A DNA stretch of 64,000 bases from CAG-791 sp000431495 (GTDB lineage: Bacteria > Bacillota > Clostridia > Lachnospirales > Lachnospiraceae): assembly GCA_052117605.1 (NCBI GenBank), contig JBQKIT010000002.1, one strand, 5' to 3'. This document shows, in pieces, positions 33,340-43,148 of this stretch (position 1 is its first letter; each line of letters starts with the position of its first letter). The notes beneath the pieces were generated by a model. The model made no database searches. It had not been told where the DNA came from and saw only the letters and a list, made by a program, of their open reading frames with translations. The position numbers and the translations under genes are program-made.

Positions 33340-35547
33340 ATGGCAGAAAAAGGACAGTTATCCATTAACAGCGAGAACATGTTCCCGATTATCAAGAAAT
33401 GGTTGTACAGTGACCATGATATTTTCTATCGTGAGCTGATTTCCAATGGCTGCGATGCTATTACAAAGCTGAAGAAGCTGGAAATGATGGGGGAAGCGGA
33501 GCTTCCGGAGGGCTGGAAGGCAAGAATCGACGTGGTTCTGGATCCCGAGAGCAAGACCATTCAGATTACCGATAACGGACTTGGCATGACAGCGGACGAG
33601 GTGAAGGAATATATCAACAACATTGCCTTCTCCGGTGCGGAAGCCTTCATGAATAAATATAAGGATAAGGCGAACAACGATCAGATCATCGGCCACTTTG
33701 GACTGGGCTTCTATTCGGCGTTCATGGTATCTTCGCTTGTCACCATCGATACGCTTTCCTATCAGCAGGGAGCGAAGGCCGTTCATTGGGAGTGCGACGG
33801 CGGCAGCGAGTTCACCATGGAGGAGACCGACAGGAAGGAGGTCGGAACGACCATTACCCTCCATTTGTCGGAGGACTGCGTGGAGTTCTCGAATTACTAT
33901 CGTGCCCGCGAGGTGATTGACAAGTACTGCGGCTTCATGCCGACCGAGATCTATCTGTCGGTGAAGGACACCAAGGAGACACAGACCATCAAGGAGTCGG
34001 AGCGCCGTCCGGACGATGTTGTCATTGAGGTGATCGAGCCGAAGAAGGAAGAAAAGGCAGAGGCAGCCTCTGCAGAGAGCAAGGACGAAGGAACGGAGGA
34101 GCAGACAACACCGGAGCAGGCAAAGCCGGAGGAGAAGCAGCTTAAGATCCGCAAGCGCCCGGAGCTTGTCAATGATCCGAGTCCTCTGTGGATCAAGAAT
34201 CCGAAGGACTGCACGGATGACGAGTACAAGGAGTTCTACCGGAAGCTGTTCAATGATTACAAGGAGCCCTTGTTCTGGATCCATCTGAACATGGACTATC
34301 CGTTCAATCTGAAGGGAATTCTGTACTTCCCGAAGATCAATCTGGAATACGAATCTGCAGAAGGCGTGATCAAGCTTTACAACAATCAGGTCTTCATCGC
34401 GGACAACATCAAGGAGGTTATTCCGGAGTTTCTGATGCTCTTAAAGGGTGTCATTGACTGCCCGGATCTTCCGCTGAACGTTTCGAGAAGCGCACTGCAG
34501 AACGATGGCTTTGCGAAGAAGATCTCGGATTACATCACGAAAAAGGTTGCCGACAAGCTTGCCGGAATGTGCAAGACCGATAAGGACAACTATGACAAGT
34601 ACTGGGATGATATCAGCCCGTTCATCAAGTATGGCTGCCTCAAGGATGACAAGTTCTGCGAAAAGATGACGGATTACATTCTCTTCAAGGATCTTGACGG
34701 CAAGTATCTGACTCTGCCGGAGGCACTGGAGGTGAATAAGACCGATCCGGACGAGAAGGCTTCGGCAGTGGATGAGGACGGCAACAAGGTGGAAGCCGAG
34801 GTTGTCGACGAGAAAAAGGAAGAAGACAAGACTGCGGAAGAAGAGAAGAAGGAGCGCACAATTTATTATGTGACGAACGAGCAGCAGCAGGGACAGTACA
34901 TCCGTATGTTCCGCGACCATAAGCTGCAGGCCTTTATCCTGAATTCCAACATTGATTCTCCGTTCATCCAGCAGCTGGAGATGAAGAACGAGGGCATCCA
35001 CTTTGCACGGATCGATGCGGGTGTGGATGAGGTTCTGAAGGGACGCACCAGCAAGAAGGATGCAAAGGCTCTGGAAGAGCAGAGCAAGGAGCTTGAGAAG
35101 ACCGTCCGCAAGGCTCTTGGCAATGACAAGCTGAAGGTTGTTCTCGAAAATCTGAAGGAGAAGAATGTTTCTTCCCTTCTGAAGGTAGACGAGCAGAGCC
35201 GCAGAATGCAGGATATGATGAAGATGTATTCCATGGGCGGTTCGGATCTTGGCATGTTCGGGGATGAGGGACAGACCCTCATTCTGAATGCAAAGCATCC
35301 GCTGGTACAGTATGTGGAGCAGCACCAGGATGAAAAGGACGCACAGACGGTATGTGCACAGCTGTACGATCTGGCAAAGCTTCAGAATGCGCCTCTTACG
35401 CCGGATGAAATGGCGAAGTTTGTTGCCCGCACGAACGAGATTATGATGATTCTTACGGGTGCCGGCAAGGAGAAAACGTGTGCGGAGGCCGCACCGGAAG
35501 CCGCTGAGGAAGAGAAGAAAGCACCGAACGGAGAAGAGAAGAACTGA
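33340..35547 (+). CDS. htpG: Hsp90-family molecular chaperone HtpG
   Basis: A 735-residue ATP-dependent chaperone. The N-terminal GHKL ATPase motifs are ELISNGCDAITKLK, ITDNGLGMTADEV and GHFGLGFYSAFMVSS; the middle domain has NVSRSALQNDGF; the C-terminal dimerisation domain ends in an acidic tail. Two strongly charged insertions, near residues 235-270 and 485-510 (DEKKEEDKTAEEEKKER), make it about 110 residues longer than E. coli HtpG. ATG 33340 has AAAGGA nine bases upstream; an ATG at 33331 would be too close. It is a single-gene unit under CIRCE/HrcA control. Confidence 0.95.
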   Translation: MAEKGQLSINSENMFPIIKKWLYSDHDIFYRELISNGCDAITKLKKLEMMGEAELPEGWKARIDVVLDPESKTIQITDNGLGMTADEVKEYINNIAFSGAEAFMNKYKDKANNDQIIGHFGLGFYSAFMVSSLVTIDTLSYQQGAKAVHWECDGGSEFTMEETDRKEVGTTITLHLSEDCVEFSNYYRAREVIDKYCGFMPTEIYLSVKDTKETQTIKESERRPDDVVIEVIEPKKEEKAEAASAESKDEGTEEQTTPEQAKPEEKQLKIRKRPELVNDPSPLWIKNPKDCTDDEYKEFYRKLFNDYKEPLFWIHLNMDYPFNLKGILYFPKINLEYESAEGVIKLYNNQVFIADNIKEVIPEFLMLLKGVIDCPDLPLNVSRSALQNDGFAKKISDYITKKVADKLAGMCKTDKDNYDKYWDDISPFIKYGCLKDDKFCEKMTDYILFKDLDGKYLTLPEALEVNKTDPDEKASAVDEDGNKVEAEVVDEKKEEDKTAEEEKKERTIYYVTNEQQQGQYIRMFRDHKLQAFILNSNIDSPFIQQLEMKNEGIHFARIDAGVDEVLKGRTSKKDAKALEEQSKELEKTVRKALGNDKLKVVLENLKEKNVSSLLKVDEQSRRMQDMMKMYSMGGSDLGMFGDEGQTLILNAKHPLVQYVEQHQDEKDAQTVCAQLYDLAKLQNAPLTPDEMAKFVARTNEIMMILTGAGKEKTCAEAAPEAAEEEKKAPNGEEKN

Positions 35548-35590
35548 GGACTCCTCTGCCGGGCTGCATCGTGTTTACAGAAGAAAGGGA

Positions 35591-35628
35591 CGTCATCTGC
35601 TGGAGGCAGCAGATGACGCCCCTCTTTT
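35591..35628 (+). terminator. Intrinsic terminator after htpG
   Basis: CGTCATCTGCTG (35591-35602) and CAGCAGATGACG (35607-35618) form a perfect 12-bp stem with a GAGG loop, followed after a short C-rich spacer by five T. Confidence 0.8.
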
Positions 35629-35651
35629 TGACGGTGCACCGGACAGCGTAC

Positions 35652-35680
35652 TTCGGACTTCGGGGAGGATATGGTATAAT
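35652..35680 (+). promoter_or_regulatory. Putative promoter of the DUF5717 operon
   Basis: A consensus -10 TATAAT at 35675-35680 follows a weak -35 (TTCGGA, 35652-35657) with 17-base spacing. It lies about 100 bases before the first gene of the cluster. Confidence 0.45.
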
Positions 35681-35777
35681 ATAATATCGGGATCGGAGGC
35701 TTTTTGCGCAATGCGCAGACTGCCGGATTTCGAATTCCGAAAAGAGTACATTTATCATTTATGTAAGGGAGTACACC

Positions 35778-38700
35778 ATGCTGCAGTATCAGGAACGCGG
35801 GAAAATGGGCGGAGAGAAATTTCATATCAGAAAGGGATCCCTTACTTTTTCGGCAGACTCGATTGATATGGATCTGGTTCCCGGAGCGGCATATGAGGGC
35901 TCTTTTACGATTTACGGACCGGAGGGGAGGACGGCAAATGGTTTTGTTTTGTCCTCGGAGCCTGCCGTGCGTCTGATGACCAATATTTTTTCCGGGGCGA
36001 AGGAGGTCATTTCCTACCGTCTGGATGCTGCCGGGCTGTCTTTCGGAGATCAGCTGGATGGGAGCTTCCGGATTCTCTCCGACATGGGGGAATACGAAAT
36101 CCCGTTTCATGCAAAGGTGAAGGAGGAGACGCTGGAGTCAAGTCTTGGGCCGATGAAGAATCTTCTTCATTTTACCAATCTTGCCAGAGCGAACTGGAGA
36201 GAAGCGGCAGACCTGTTTTACCGGAAAGAGTTTGAGGCGGTCGCGGCAAAAGAGGGGGAGCGGATTCATTCACTGTACCGCGGGCTTTCTGCCGTAAGCG
36301 GAAATGAACACAATATGGAAGAGTTTCTGATCGCCGCGGGGAAGAAGCAGCCTGTGGAATATACGGTGGATCAGAAGGAGCTTGCAATGGATCTCCCGGC
36401 ATCGCAGACACAGAAGATTCCTTGTCCGATTCGCCTGCGTCGAAATGGCTGGGGCTATACGAGAGTCCGGATTTTCACATCCGGTGATTTCCTTACCGTC
36501 GATGCTAGCGAGCTGACAGATTCCCTGTTCCGGGATCAGACAGCTGTGATTACGGTTATCGTAGATCCGTCCGCACTCCACGCGGGACGCAATTTCGGGG
36601 CGATTACGCTGCTTGCGGCTTACGGGGAAGCAATCCGGATCCCTGTGGTTGTCTCCAGTGGAATGGGAACGGCGCTTCGTACGATCCACAGGAGAGAGCA
36701 GAAGCAGGTAATTCTGCAGATGATGCAGGAATATGTGCAGATGCGCTGCCACAAGTGCAGCGGGAAGACGTTTGCGGCCCACATGGGAGGTCTTGTACAG
36801 AAGCTCCAGGATGCGGACCGGAACAATCCGATGACGGCACTGTACAAGATCCACTATCTTCTGACGGTGCATAAGGAACAGGAGGCCATCTGGGAGTTGG
36901 AGGCTCTCAACCGGAGATTGTCCGGAACGGACGAGGAGCTCCCGCCGTTTTCCTCTTTCCAGTTTGATCTGGAGGATGATCTGACGTATGCATATCGGAT
37001 GTATCTTACGGTACTTTGTGCAGAGAGCGAAGCGGCAGGGGAGCAGCCTTCCTTCCGCGTCATTGACGACGCTGTGAGGGAGCTTGCAAAGGAGCAGAGA
37101 CGAAACCCGGAAAACTTCTGGATCACCTGGCTTCTTCTGTATGCCGATACGGAGCGGATGCGGCGAACGAAGGAAACAGCGCGCATGCTCCGTAAGAATT
37201 ATGAAGCGGGCTGCCGTTCGCCTCTTTTGTATCTGGAATATTATCAGCTGATGCAGGAATCCGCGGATTTCTGGTATGAGCTGGGAGATATGGAGCTGCA
37301 AACCCTTTATTTTGCGGCAAAACACGAGATATTGACTGAACCGGTCATTACGCAGCTGAACTATCTTGCAATCCGCAGAAAGACCTTCTCGGAGCGTCTG
37401 TTCCGGATTCTGACAAAGGCATATGAGGCGCAGATACCGGATCTTCGGAGAAGAGATGTTCTGGAGAGCATTTGTACGCTCCTGATCCGCGGAAACGAAA
37501 CGGATCCTTCCTGTTTTGTCTGGTACCAGAGAGGAGTGGATGCAGGACTTACAATTACAAGGCTCCTCGATTACTACATGCTGTCGCTTCCGGTGGATTA
37601 TAAAGGCGGGCTGCCGCAGATGATTGTGCGGTATTTTGCATTTCAGAATTCCCTTCCGGCTGCCGCAAGTGCTTATCTGTACCGATATGTTCTTGAGAAC
37701 AAGGAGAGCTGTGCGGAGCTGATGGATCAGTATCTGCCGCAGATTCTTCGCTTTACACAGGAGCAGCTTCTGCAGCAGCGGATGAGTCCGGATCTGGCCT
37801 TTCTGTACGAAGCTTATCTGACCTCCGGGCGGGCGCTGTCTGGTGAGGCAGCCGCTGCTGCGGTGTCGGCGGTATTTTCCTGCTTTGTCCGGGAGAAGAC
37901 TGCCCGGGCAGGACGGCTTGTTCTTGTCTATCCTCATTTTGGAGAGGAGCAGCTTTTCCCTCTGAAGGAGGGAAGGGCGTTTGTTCCGGTATACGGAGAG
38001 GATGCGGCCTTTTTTTTCGAGGAGGACAATGGAGACCGCCGTGTCGGAAGTCCGGATGAGGCGGAGCATCTGCTGAATTACCGGAAGCTTGCGAAGCTTC
38101 TGAGTCTGTACGGCGTCAGCAACATCGGCTTTGATCTGTATCTGGCAGGCCTTGGGAAAACAGACTACCCTGTTACGGAGGAGACCTCTGCAGTATACCG
38201 CAGTCTTGCGGAGAATCCGCTCATTCCGGAGAGCTTCCGGGGGCATCTGCGGTCAGAGCTTCTTCGCTTTTATGAGAAGCAGGGAGATACGAAGAATCTG
38301 GATGATTTTCTGGAGAAGCTGGAGCCGGAGGGATTGGATGCCAAATCGCGCAATGAGATGCTGCGGGCGCTTTCCGTGCGCGGCTTTGCGGGAAAGGCGG
38401 CTTCCTGGGTGCAGAGATTCGGAACGAACGGAGTGGACGGAGATGTTCTTCTTCGCATATGCACGGAGCTGCTTGAGGAGAAGGTGCCTGCGGACGATGA
38501 GGATCTGACGGAGCTCTCTTTCCTGGCATTTTCCCGCGGAAGCTACAATGAGACGGTTCTTACCTTTCTCGCAGGCTTCTGGGATGGACTGACGAGTGAG
38601 ATGAACCGGATTCGTCTGGCGCTGAAGGGCTTTGATCTGGAGGAGGGAGTTCTGGAGCGGCGCATGCTGCGCCAGATGCTGTTTACCGGTGAATATCTGG

Positions 38701-39443
38701 AATGCCGGAGTGAGCTGATTTCGGACTGCAGGAAGGACGGAACGGACTCGGAGCTTCTTGCAGATGCGCTGGCACAGGCAAGCCATTTCTACTTCACGGG
38801 CAGGAAGGAAATGTCGGAGGAGGAATTCGATCTTACGGGAGAATTCGGCCGACAGGGAGTTCCGCTCCTTGACATCTGCAGGATTGCCTGGCTGAAGCAT
38901 CGTTCGGAGCAGTCCGGCGAAATTGCGGATAAGGATCTGGAGGTCACAAGCCTGTTCCTGTCGGATCTTCTGTCCCAGAAGATCGTATTCCCCTTCTTCC
39001 GCCAGTTTATCGGGGTACTGCCGGGGCTTCAGGCTTATGCGGATGAGACGCTGGTGGAATACCGCTCGAGTGCGGAGAATGCAGGGAAGCGCGTGCTGTA
39101 TCACTATGCGATGGAGCAGAACGGAATCCGGGATCCGTATGCGGCGAAGGAAATGAAGGAAATGTATGAGGGCGTTTATGTCACGGGCTTCCTTCTGTTC
39201 TTCGGAGAGCAGATGCATTATTACATCACCGATGACGATGCAGAGAAGAACGTGGTAGAGAGCGGCACCATCGGGCAGGATGCCAGAACGCCGGTGTCCG
39301 GCCAGGACCGCTTCCGCGCCATCAATGAAATCGCGATGCTGACGGCACTTGGACGCGACGCGGAGGCACTTTCACATCTGGAGAAATACAGCCGGAAATC
39401 CTGGCTTGCGGCCCGGCTTTTCGATGACAGAGAAAGGCAGTAA
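35778..39443 (+). CDS. DUF5717-like large beta-sandwich/helical-repeat protein
   Basis: A 1221-residue cytoplasmic protein with no signal peptide or membrane helix. Residues 10-115 (GSLTFSADSIDMDLVPGAAY, GSFRILSDMGEYEIPFHAKV) and about 195-290 (KIPCPIRLRRNGWGYTRVRI, AGRNFGAITLLAAYGEAIRI) look like two immunoglobulin-type beta sandwiches. Residues 300-1000 are almost wholly helical with TPR-like periodicity (YRMYLTVLCAESEAAGEQ, LLYLEYYQLMQESADFWYEL), plus an inserted beta-rich stretch near 720-770. I recall this architecture as DUF5717, restricted to Lachnospiraceae and relatives and always next to a DUF5716 protein. Three bases separate it from that partner, so they are co-translated and probably form a complex. 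Function unknown; a scaffold or client-binding role is inferred. Confidence 0.7.
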   Translation: MLQYQERGKMGGEKFHIRKGSLTFSADSIDMDLVPGAAYEGSFTIYGPEGRTANGFVLSSEPAVRLMTNIFSGAKEVISYRLDAAGLSFGDQLDGSFRILSDMGEYEIPFHAKVKEETLESSLGPMKNLLHFTNLARANWREAADLFYRKEFEAVAAKEGERIHSLYRGLSAVSGNEHNMEEFLIAAGKKQPVEYTVDQKELAMDLPASQTQKIPCPIRLRRNGWGYTRVRIFTSGDFLTVDASELTDSLFRDQTAVITVIVDPSALHAGRNFGAITLLAAYGEAIRIPVVVSSGMGTALRTIHRREQKQVILQMMQEYVQMRCHKCSGKTFAAHMGGLVQKLQDADRNNPMTALYKIHYLLTVHKEQEAIWELEALNRRLSGTDEELPPFSSFQFDLEDDLTYAYRMYLTVLCAESEAAGEQPSFRVIDDAVRELAKEQRRNPENFWITWLLLYADTERMRRTKETARMLRKNYEAGCRSPLLYLEYYQLMQESADFWYELGDMELQTLYFAAKHEILTEPVITQLNYLAIRRKTFSERLFRILTKAYEAQIPDLRRRDVLESICTLLIRGNETDPSCFVWYQRGVDAGLTITRLLDYYMLSLPVDYKGGLPQMIVRYFAFQNSLPAAASAYLYRYVLENKESCAELMDQYLPQILRFTQEQLLQQRMSPDLAFLYEAYLTSGRALSGEAAAAAVSAVFSCFVREKTARAGRLVLVYPHFGEEQLFPLKEGRAFVPVYGEDAAFFFEEDNGDRRVGSPDEAEHLLNYRKLAKLLSLYGVSNIGFDLYLAGLGKTDYPVTEETSAVYRSLAENPLIPESFRGHLRSELLRFYEKQGDTKNLDDFLEKLEPEGLDAKSRNEMLRALSVRGFAGKAASWVQRFGTNGVDGDVLLRICTELLEEKVPADDEDLTELSFLAFSRGSYNETVLTFLAGFWDGLTSEMNRIRLALKGFDLEEGVLERRMLRQMLFTGEYLECRSELISDCRKDGTDSELLADALAQASHFYFTGRKEMSEEEFDLTGEFGRQGVPLLDICRIAWLKHRSEQSGEIADKDLEVTSLFLSDLLSQKIVFPFFRQFIGVLPGLQAYADETLVEYRSSAENAGKRVLYHYAMEQNGIRDPYAAKEMKEMYEGVYVTGFLLFFGEQMHYYITDDDAEKNVVESGTIGQDARTPVSGQDRFRAINEIAMLTALGRDAEALSHLEKYSRKSWLAARLFDDRERQ

Positions 39444-39446
39444 TTC

Positions 39447-40730
39447 ATGCTCTTTGACAGACAGAGTGAGAAAAAATATATGGCGGGAATGGATCTGCGG
39501 GATGATGTCTGCCAGATTTCATACTGCCGCTGGCAGAAGGGGAGACTTCTACAGGAGCCGGTTACCTGGTCTGCTGTGCCGGGGAGCGATCAATTCGATA
39601 TCCCGATGGCGCTGTGCAAGACGGTCGGTGAGAATCAGTGGTTTTTCGGAGAAGAGGCGGTTTCGCATTCTTCGGAGGAGAATCATATTTTTCTTCCAAG
39701 GCTCCTGTCCATGGCACTGGATGGAGCTCCCGTGGTTCTTGAGGATACGGAGTATGATCCGGCGGCACTTCTTGCCCTGTATGTGAATCGATGCCTGCGG
39801 TATCTGGAGCTTGCAGTTCCCGGCGGAGAGATCGCCGCCGTCATGTTCACGGCCAGGACGATGGATGCAAGAATGATCGGGCTTCTGGAAAGTGTACGCA
39901 GAAGACTTGATCTGAAGGCGAAGGTGTACTATCAGAGCTTTGCCGGGTCCTTTTATGATTTTATGCTGAATCAGGACGAGTCTCTGCGGGAGCCTGCGGC
40001 TGCCCTGTTTGATTATGAAACGGGCGGAAGGCTTCATGTTACAAAGCTGATTTTCAATCCGCATACGACTCCGGTGGTGTCCTATCTGGAGGAAAATGAA
40101 TACCCGGGGCTGTTTGCGAAGGACGATGCCGGAAGGGACCTTGAGTTCAAGAATATTCTGAAGGATGAGCTTGCCGGGCACAATTTCTCTTCGGTTTATC
40201 TGGTGGGAAGCGGCTTCAAGGGAAGCTGGATGAAAAAGTCGACGGCATTTCTCTGTCAGGGAAGACGGGCGTTTCTCGGGGGAAATCTGTTCAGCAAGGG
40301 AGCTGCATACGGCGCTGTCTTCAAGGAGGAGAAGCCGGAAATCCTGTCCCGATATCTGTTCCTGGATTCGAACAAGCTGCGCAGCAACATTCTGGTGACG
40401 GCACTGGATCGCGGAGAGCCCGCCCGGATTTCTCTGGTGGATGCCGGCGTGAACTGGTATGAGGTCAAATGCTCGGCGGAGCTTGTTCTGGACAGTACGG
40501 CAGAAATCAATCTGATTCTCCATCCTCTGACGGGCGGAAGAGAGGAGCCGTTTCACATCCGGCTGGATCGTCTGCCGGTCCGGGAGGGCCGCATGACAAG
40601 AGTGCGGATGGAGTTCTCCATGCTCTCGCCGGTGAAGCTGCATATTCGGATCGAGGATCTGGGCTTTGGAGATATTTTCCCTTCGAGCGGCCTGCGCTGG
40701 GAACAGGATCTGGTTCTTGAAGGAGCCTGA
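39447..40730 (+). CDS. DUF5716-like degenerate Hsp70/actin-fold protein
   Basis: A 427-residue protein whose landmarks follow the order of Hsp70: phosphate-1 strand AGMDLRDDVCQISY (Asp16, compare DLGTTNS), phosphate-2 region ALFDYETGGRLHV (Asp about 189, compare DLGGGT), adenosine region VYLVGSGFKGSWM (about residue 252) and GGNLFSKGAAYGAVF (about 284). The Gly/Thr residues that contact ATP in real Hsp70s are largely replaced, so ATP hydrolysis is doubtful. Residues 325-427 (RISLVDAGVNWYEVKCSAEL, LHIRIEDLGFGDIFPSSG) look beta-rich, like the substrate-binding sandwich of Hsp70. It is the middle gene of a three-gene cluster. The fold call is from motif order, not from a search. Confidence 0.7.
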   Translation: MLFDRQSEKKYMAGMDLRDDVCQISYCRWQKGRLLQEPVTWSAVPGSDQFDIPMALCKTVGENQWFFGEEAVSHSSEENHIFLPRLLSMALDGAPVVLEDTEYDPAALLALYVNRCLRYLELAVPGGEIAAVMFTARTMDARMIGLLESVRRRLDLKAKVYYQSFAGSFYDFMLNQDESLREPAAALFDYETGGRLHVTKLIFNPHTTPVVSYLEENEYPGLFAKDDAGRDLEFKNILKDELAGHNFSSVYLVGSGFKGSWMKKSTAFLCQGRRAFLGGNLFSKGAAYGAVFKEEKPEILSRYLFLDSNKLRSNILVTALDRGEPARISLVDAGVNWYEVKCSAELVLDSTAEINLILHPLTGGREEPFHIRLDRLPVREGRMTRVRMEFSMLSPVKLHIRIEDLGFGDIFPSSGLRWEQDLVLEGA

Positions 40731-40757
40731 CAGACAGGAAAATAAGGAAAGCGACAA

Positions 40758-41600
40758 ATGGCAAGAGTAATCTATGCGGTCGGACGGCTGGCGGACAAGC
40801 CGTACCGGATTGAGAAAATTGAACGAAATGTTTATTCTGCGGAAGAGCTGTGTTATTCTCTGGTTCAGAGCGCTCAGATTCTGGATGCCGGGATCATGGA
40901 TCCTTCGCTTGTTTCCTGGCTGAGAGAGGAGTGCGGCCTTCCGGAGCTGGCAGACCGTCTGGCTCCGTATCTGGGCAAGGAACGGGCACTGTCGGATTTT
41001 GTCTCTGAAATCCTGACCTATGTCGGCTTTGTCCCGCAGGAGAAGGAGGAGACCACACGTCAGATTGTTTCCTCCGGACAGGGCATGGAGCCCTTTGAGA
41101 AAAGGATGGCGAATGCTTCCTACCTTGCGGAGGGCGCAAGGCCGTACGAGGCACTGGAGGAATATGACGCGATTCTTGCCTCCCTTCCTTCGCCGGAGAG
41201 GCGGATGCGGACACGGATTCTGTGCGAGGAAGGAAGAATTTATGCACAGCTGTTCCGGTTCCGGGCGGCGGCCTCCTGCTATGAAAAGGCATATCAGCTG
41301 ACGGGAAGCAGCGAAATCTATCTGAACTACCTTGCTGCGACCCGGCTCGGGTTATCGGATTCGGAATATATTTCTTTTGTTTCGGAGCATCCGGAGAGCG
41401 TCAACGCTTCTCTGGAGCTGGAGAAGCGGATGGATTCCCTCATTGCCGGCTTCAATGCTTCGGAGCGCAAGCTCGCGATTGATTCGCTGAAGCGTTATCA
41501 GAGCGAGGGACAGGATGCAAGCTATGAAGTGGCACTGCATCAGACACTTCAGAAGTTAAAGGAAGAGTACCGGTCGTCTCTGGCGGCGCCGGTTGCTTAG
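40758..41600 (+). CDS. TPR-like protein of the DUF5716/5717 cluster
   Basis: A 280-residue soluble protein of unknown function. Residues 1-90 are a mixed domain (RVIYAVGRLADKPYRIEKIE, EELCYSLVQSAQILDAGIMD) and residues 110-200 have tetratricopeptide-like helices (YLAEGARPYEALEEYDAIL, GRIYAQLFRFRAAASCYEKA). TPR domains commonly dock chaperones, which fits the Hsp70-like neighbour 27 bases upstream. It ends 22 bases before purB and shares its direction, so purB read-through is likely. Confidence 0.6.
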   Translation: MARVIYAVGRLADKPYRIEKIERNVYSAEELCYSLVQSAQILDAGIMDPSLVSWLREECGLPELADRLAPYLGKERALSDFVSEILTYVGFVPQEKEETTRQIVSSGQGMEPFEKRMANASYLAEGARPYEALEEYDAILASLPSPERRMRTRILCEEGRIYAQLFRFRAAASCYEKAYQLTGSSEIYLNYLAATRLGLSDSEYISFVSEHPESVNASLELEKRMDSLIAGFNASERKLAIDSLKRYQSEGQDASYEVALHQTLQKLKEEYRSSLAAPVA

Positions 41601-41622
41601 TGATGTACGAAAGGAGATCAGT

Positions 41623-43056
41623 ATGGCACACGATAAGTATGTAAGTCCTCTTTCCACAAGGTATGCGAGCAGTGAGATGCAGTATATCTTTTCTCCGGAT
41701 AAGAAATTCCGGACCTGGAGAAAGCTCTGGATTGCACTCGCTGAGACAGAGAAGGAGCTGGGACTGGATATCACCGATGAGCAGATTGCGGAGATGAAGG
41801 AGCACGCGGAGGATATCAATTACGAAGAGGCACAGGCCCGCGAGAAAATTGTCCGCCACGATGTCATGAGTCATGTTTATGCTTACGGTCTTCAGTGCCC
41901 GAAGGCAAAGGGCATCATCCATCTGGGAGCAACCAGCTGCTATGTCGGAGACAACACGGATATCATCATTATGCGTGACGCTCTTCTTCTTGTTCGGAAG
42001 AAGCTGGTCAATGTCATTGCCGCTCTGGCAGATTTTGCGGATGAGTACAAGGCGCAGCCGACGCTTGGCTTCACACACTTCCAGCCGGCACAGCCGACGA
42101 CGGTCGGAAAGAGAGCAAGTCTCTGGCTGAATGAGTTTGTTCTTGATCTTGAGGAAGTTGACCACACGATTTCCCAGCTTAAGCTTCTTGGAAGCAAGGG
42201 GACGACGGGAACGCAGGCTTCCTTCCTGGAGCTGTTTGACGGCGATCTCGAGAAGGTGGACCGTCTGGATCCCATGATTGCGGAGAAGATGGGCTTTGCT
42301 GCCTGCTATCCGGTGTCCGGACAGACCTACTCCCGCAAGGTGGATACCTTTGTGCTGAACACGCTCGGCGGCATTGCGGCTTCTGCGATGAAGATGGCAA
42401 CGGACATTCGTCTCCTTCAGCACCTCAAGGAGGTGGAGGAGCCGTTTGAGAAGACACAGATCGGTTCCTCGGCGATGGCCTATAAGCGCAATCCGATGCG
42501 CTCGGAGCGCATCTGCTCACTGGCCCGCTATGTCATGGTGGATGTTTTGAATCCGGCCATTACGTCCGGAACCCAGTGGTTTGAAAGAACGCTGGATGAT
42601 TCTGCAAACAAGAGACTCTCCGTTCCGGAGGGCTTCCTGGCCATCGATGGCATTCTGGATCTGTGCCTGAATGTCACAGACGGCCTGAAGGTTTATCCGA
42701 AGGTCATTGAGAAGCATCTGGCTGCAGAGCTTCCGTTCATGGCAACCGAGAACATCATGATGGACGAGGTAAAAATGGGCGGAGACCGCCAGGAGTTCCA
42801 TGAGGAGATCCGCGAGCTTTCGATGAAGGCCGGCCGCCGCGTCAAGGAGGAAGGACTGGATAACAATCTTCTGGATCTGATTGCAGAGGATCCGAAATTC
42901 CATATGACCCGGGAAGAGCTGGATAAGTACATTGATCCGAAGAAGTACATCGGCTGTGCACCGCACCAGGTGGAGAAGTATCTGGCGGAGGTCATCCGGC
43001 CGATTCTGGAAGAGAATCGTGAGCTTCTCGGAATGACCGCGGAGATTTCCTGCTGA
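41623..43056 (+). CDS. purB: Adenylosuccinate lyase
   Basis: A 477-residue enzyme of the fumarase/aspartase superfamily cleaving SAICAR and adenylosuccinate in purine synthesis. The superfamily signature GSSAMAYKRNPMRSERI with its catalytic flexible loop is present, as are HLGATSCYVGDNTDI and LGFTHFQPAQPTTVGKRASL (catalytic His). AAAGGAG precedes ATG 41623. It is paired with purA downstream, the two steps converting IMP to AMP. Confidence 0.95.
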   Translation: MAHDKYVSPLSTRYASSEMQYIFSPDKKFRTWRKLWIALAETEKELGLDITDEQIAEMKEHAEDINYEEAQAREKIVRHDVMSHVYAYGLQCPKAKGIIHLGATSCYVGDNTDIIIMRDALLLVRKKLVNVIAALADFADEYKAQPTLGFTHFQPAQPTTVGKRASLWLNEFVLDLEEVDHTISQLKLLGSKGTTGTQASFLELFDGDLEKVDRLDPMIAEKMGFAACYPVSGQTYSRKVDTFVLNTLGGIAASAMKMATDIRLLQHLKEVEEPFEKTQIGSSAMAYKRNPMRSERICSLARYVMVDVLNPAITSGTQWFERTLDDSANKRLSVPEGFLAIDGILDLCLNVTDGLKVYPKVIEKHLAAELPFMATENIMMDEVKMGGDRQEFHEEIRELSMKAGRRVKEEGLDNNLLDLIAEDPKFHMTREELDKYIDPKKYIGCAPHQVEKYLAEVIRPILEENRELLGMTAEISC

Positions 43057-43148
43057 CAGGTGTTATTTTCCCGGGGAATGAGGTATACTACGACCGGTTG
43101 TGTGAACAATATCGATGTCGCAGTCAGACTGCGGCAAGGGAGGTAAAT

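Noticed and set aside
36270..38246. A 658-codon minus-strand frame opposite the large DUF5717-like gene
   Set aside because: Its product is Arg/Leu/His-rich with no domain logic, as expected for an antisense shadow.
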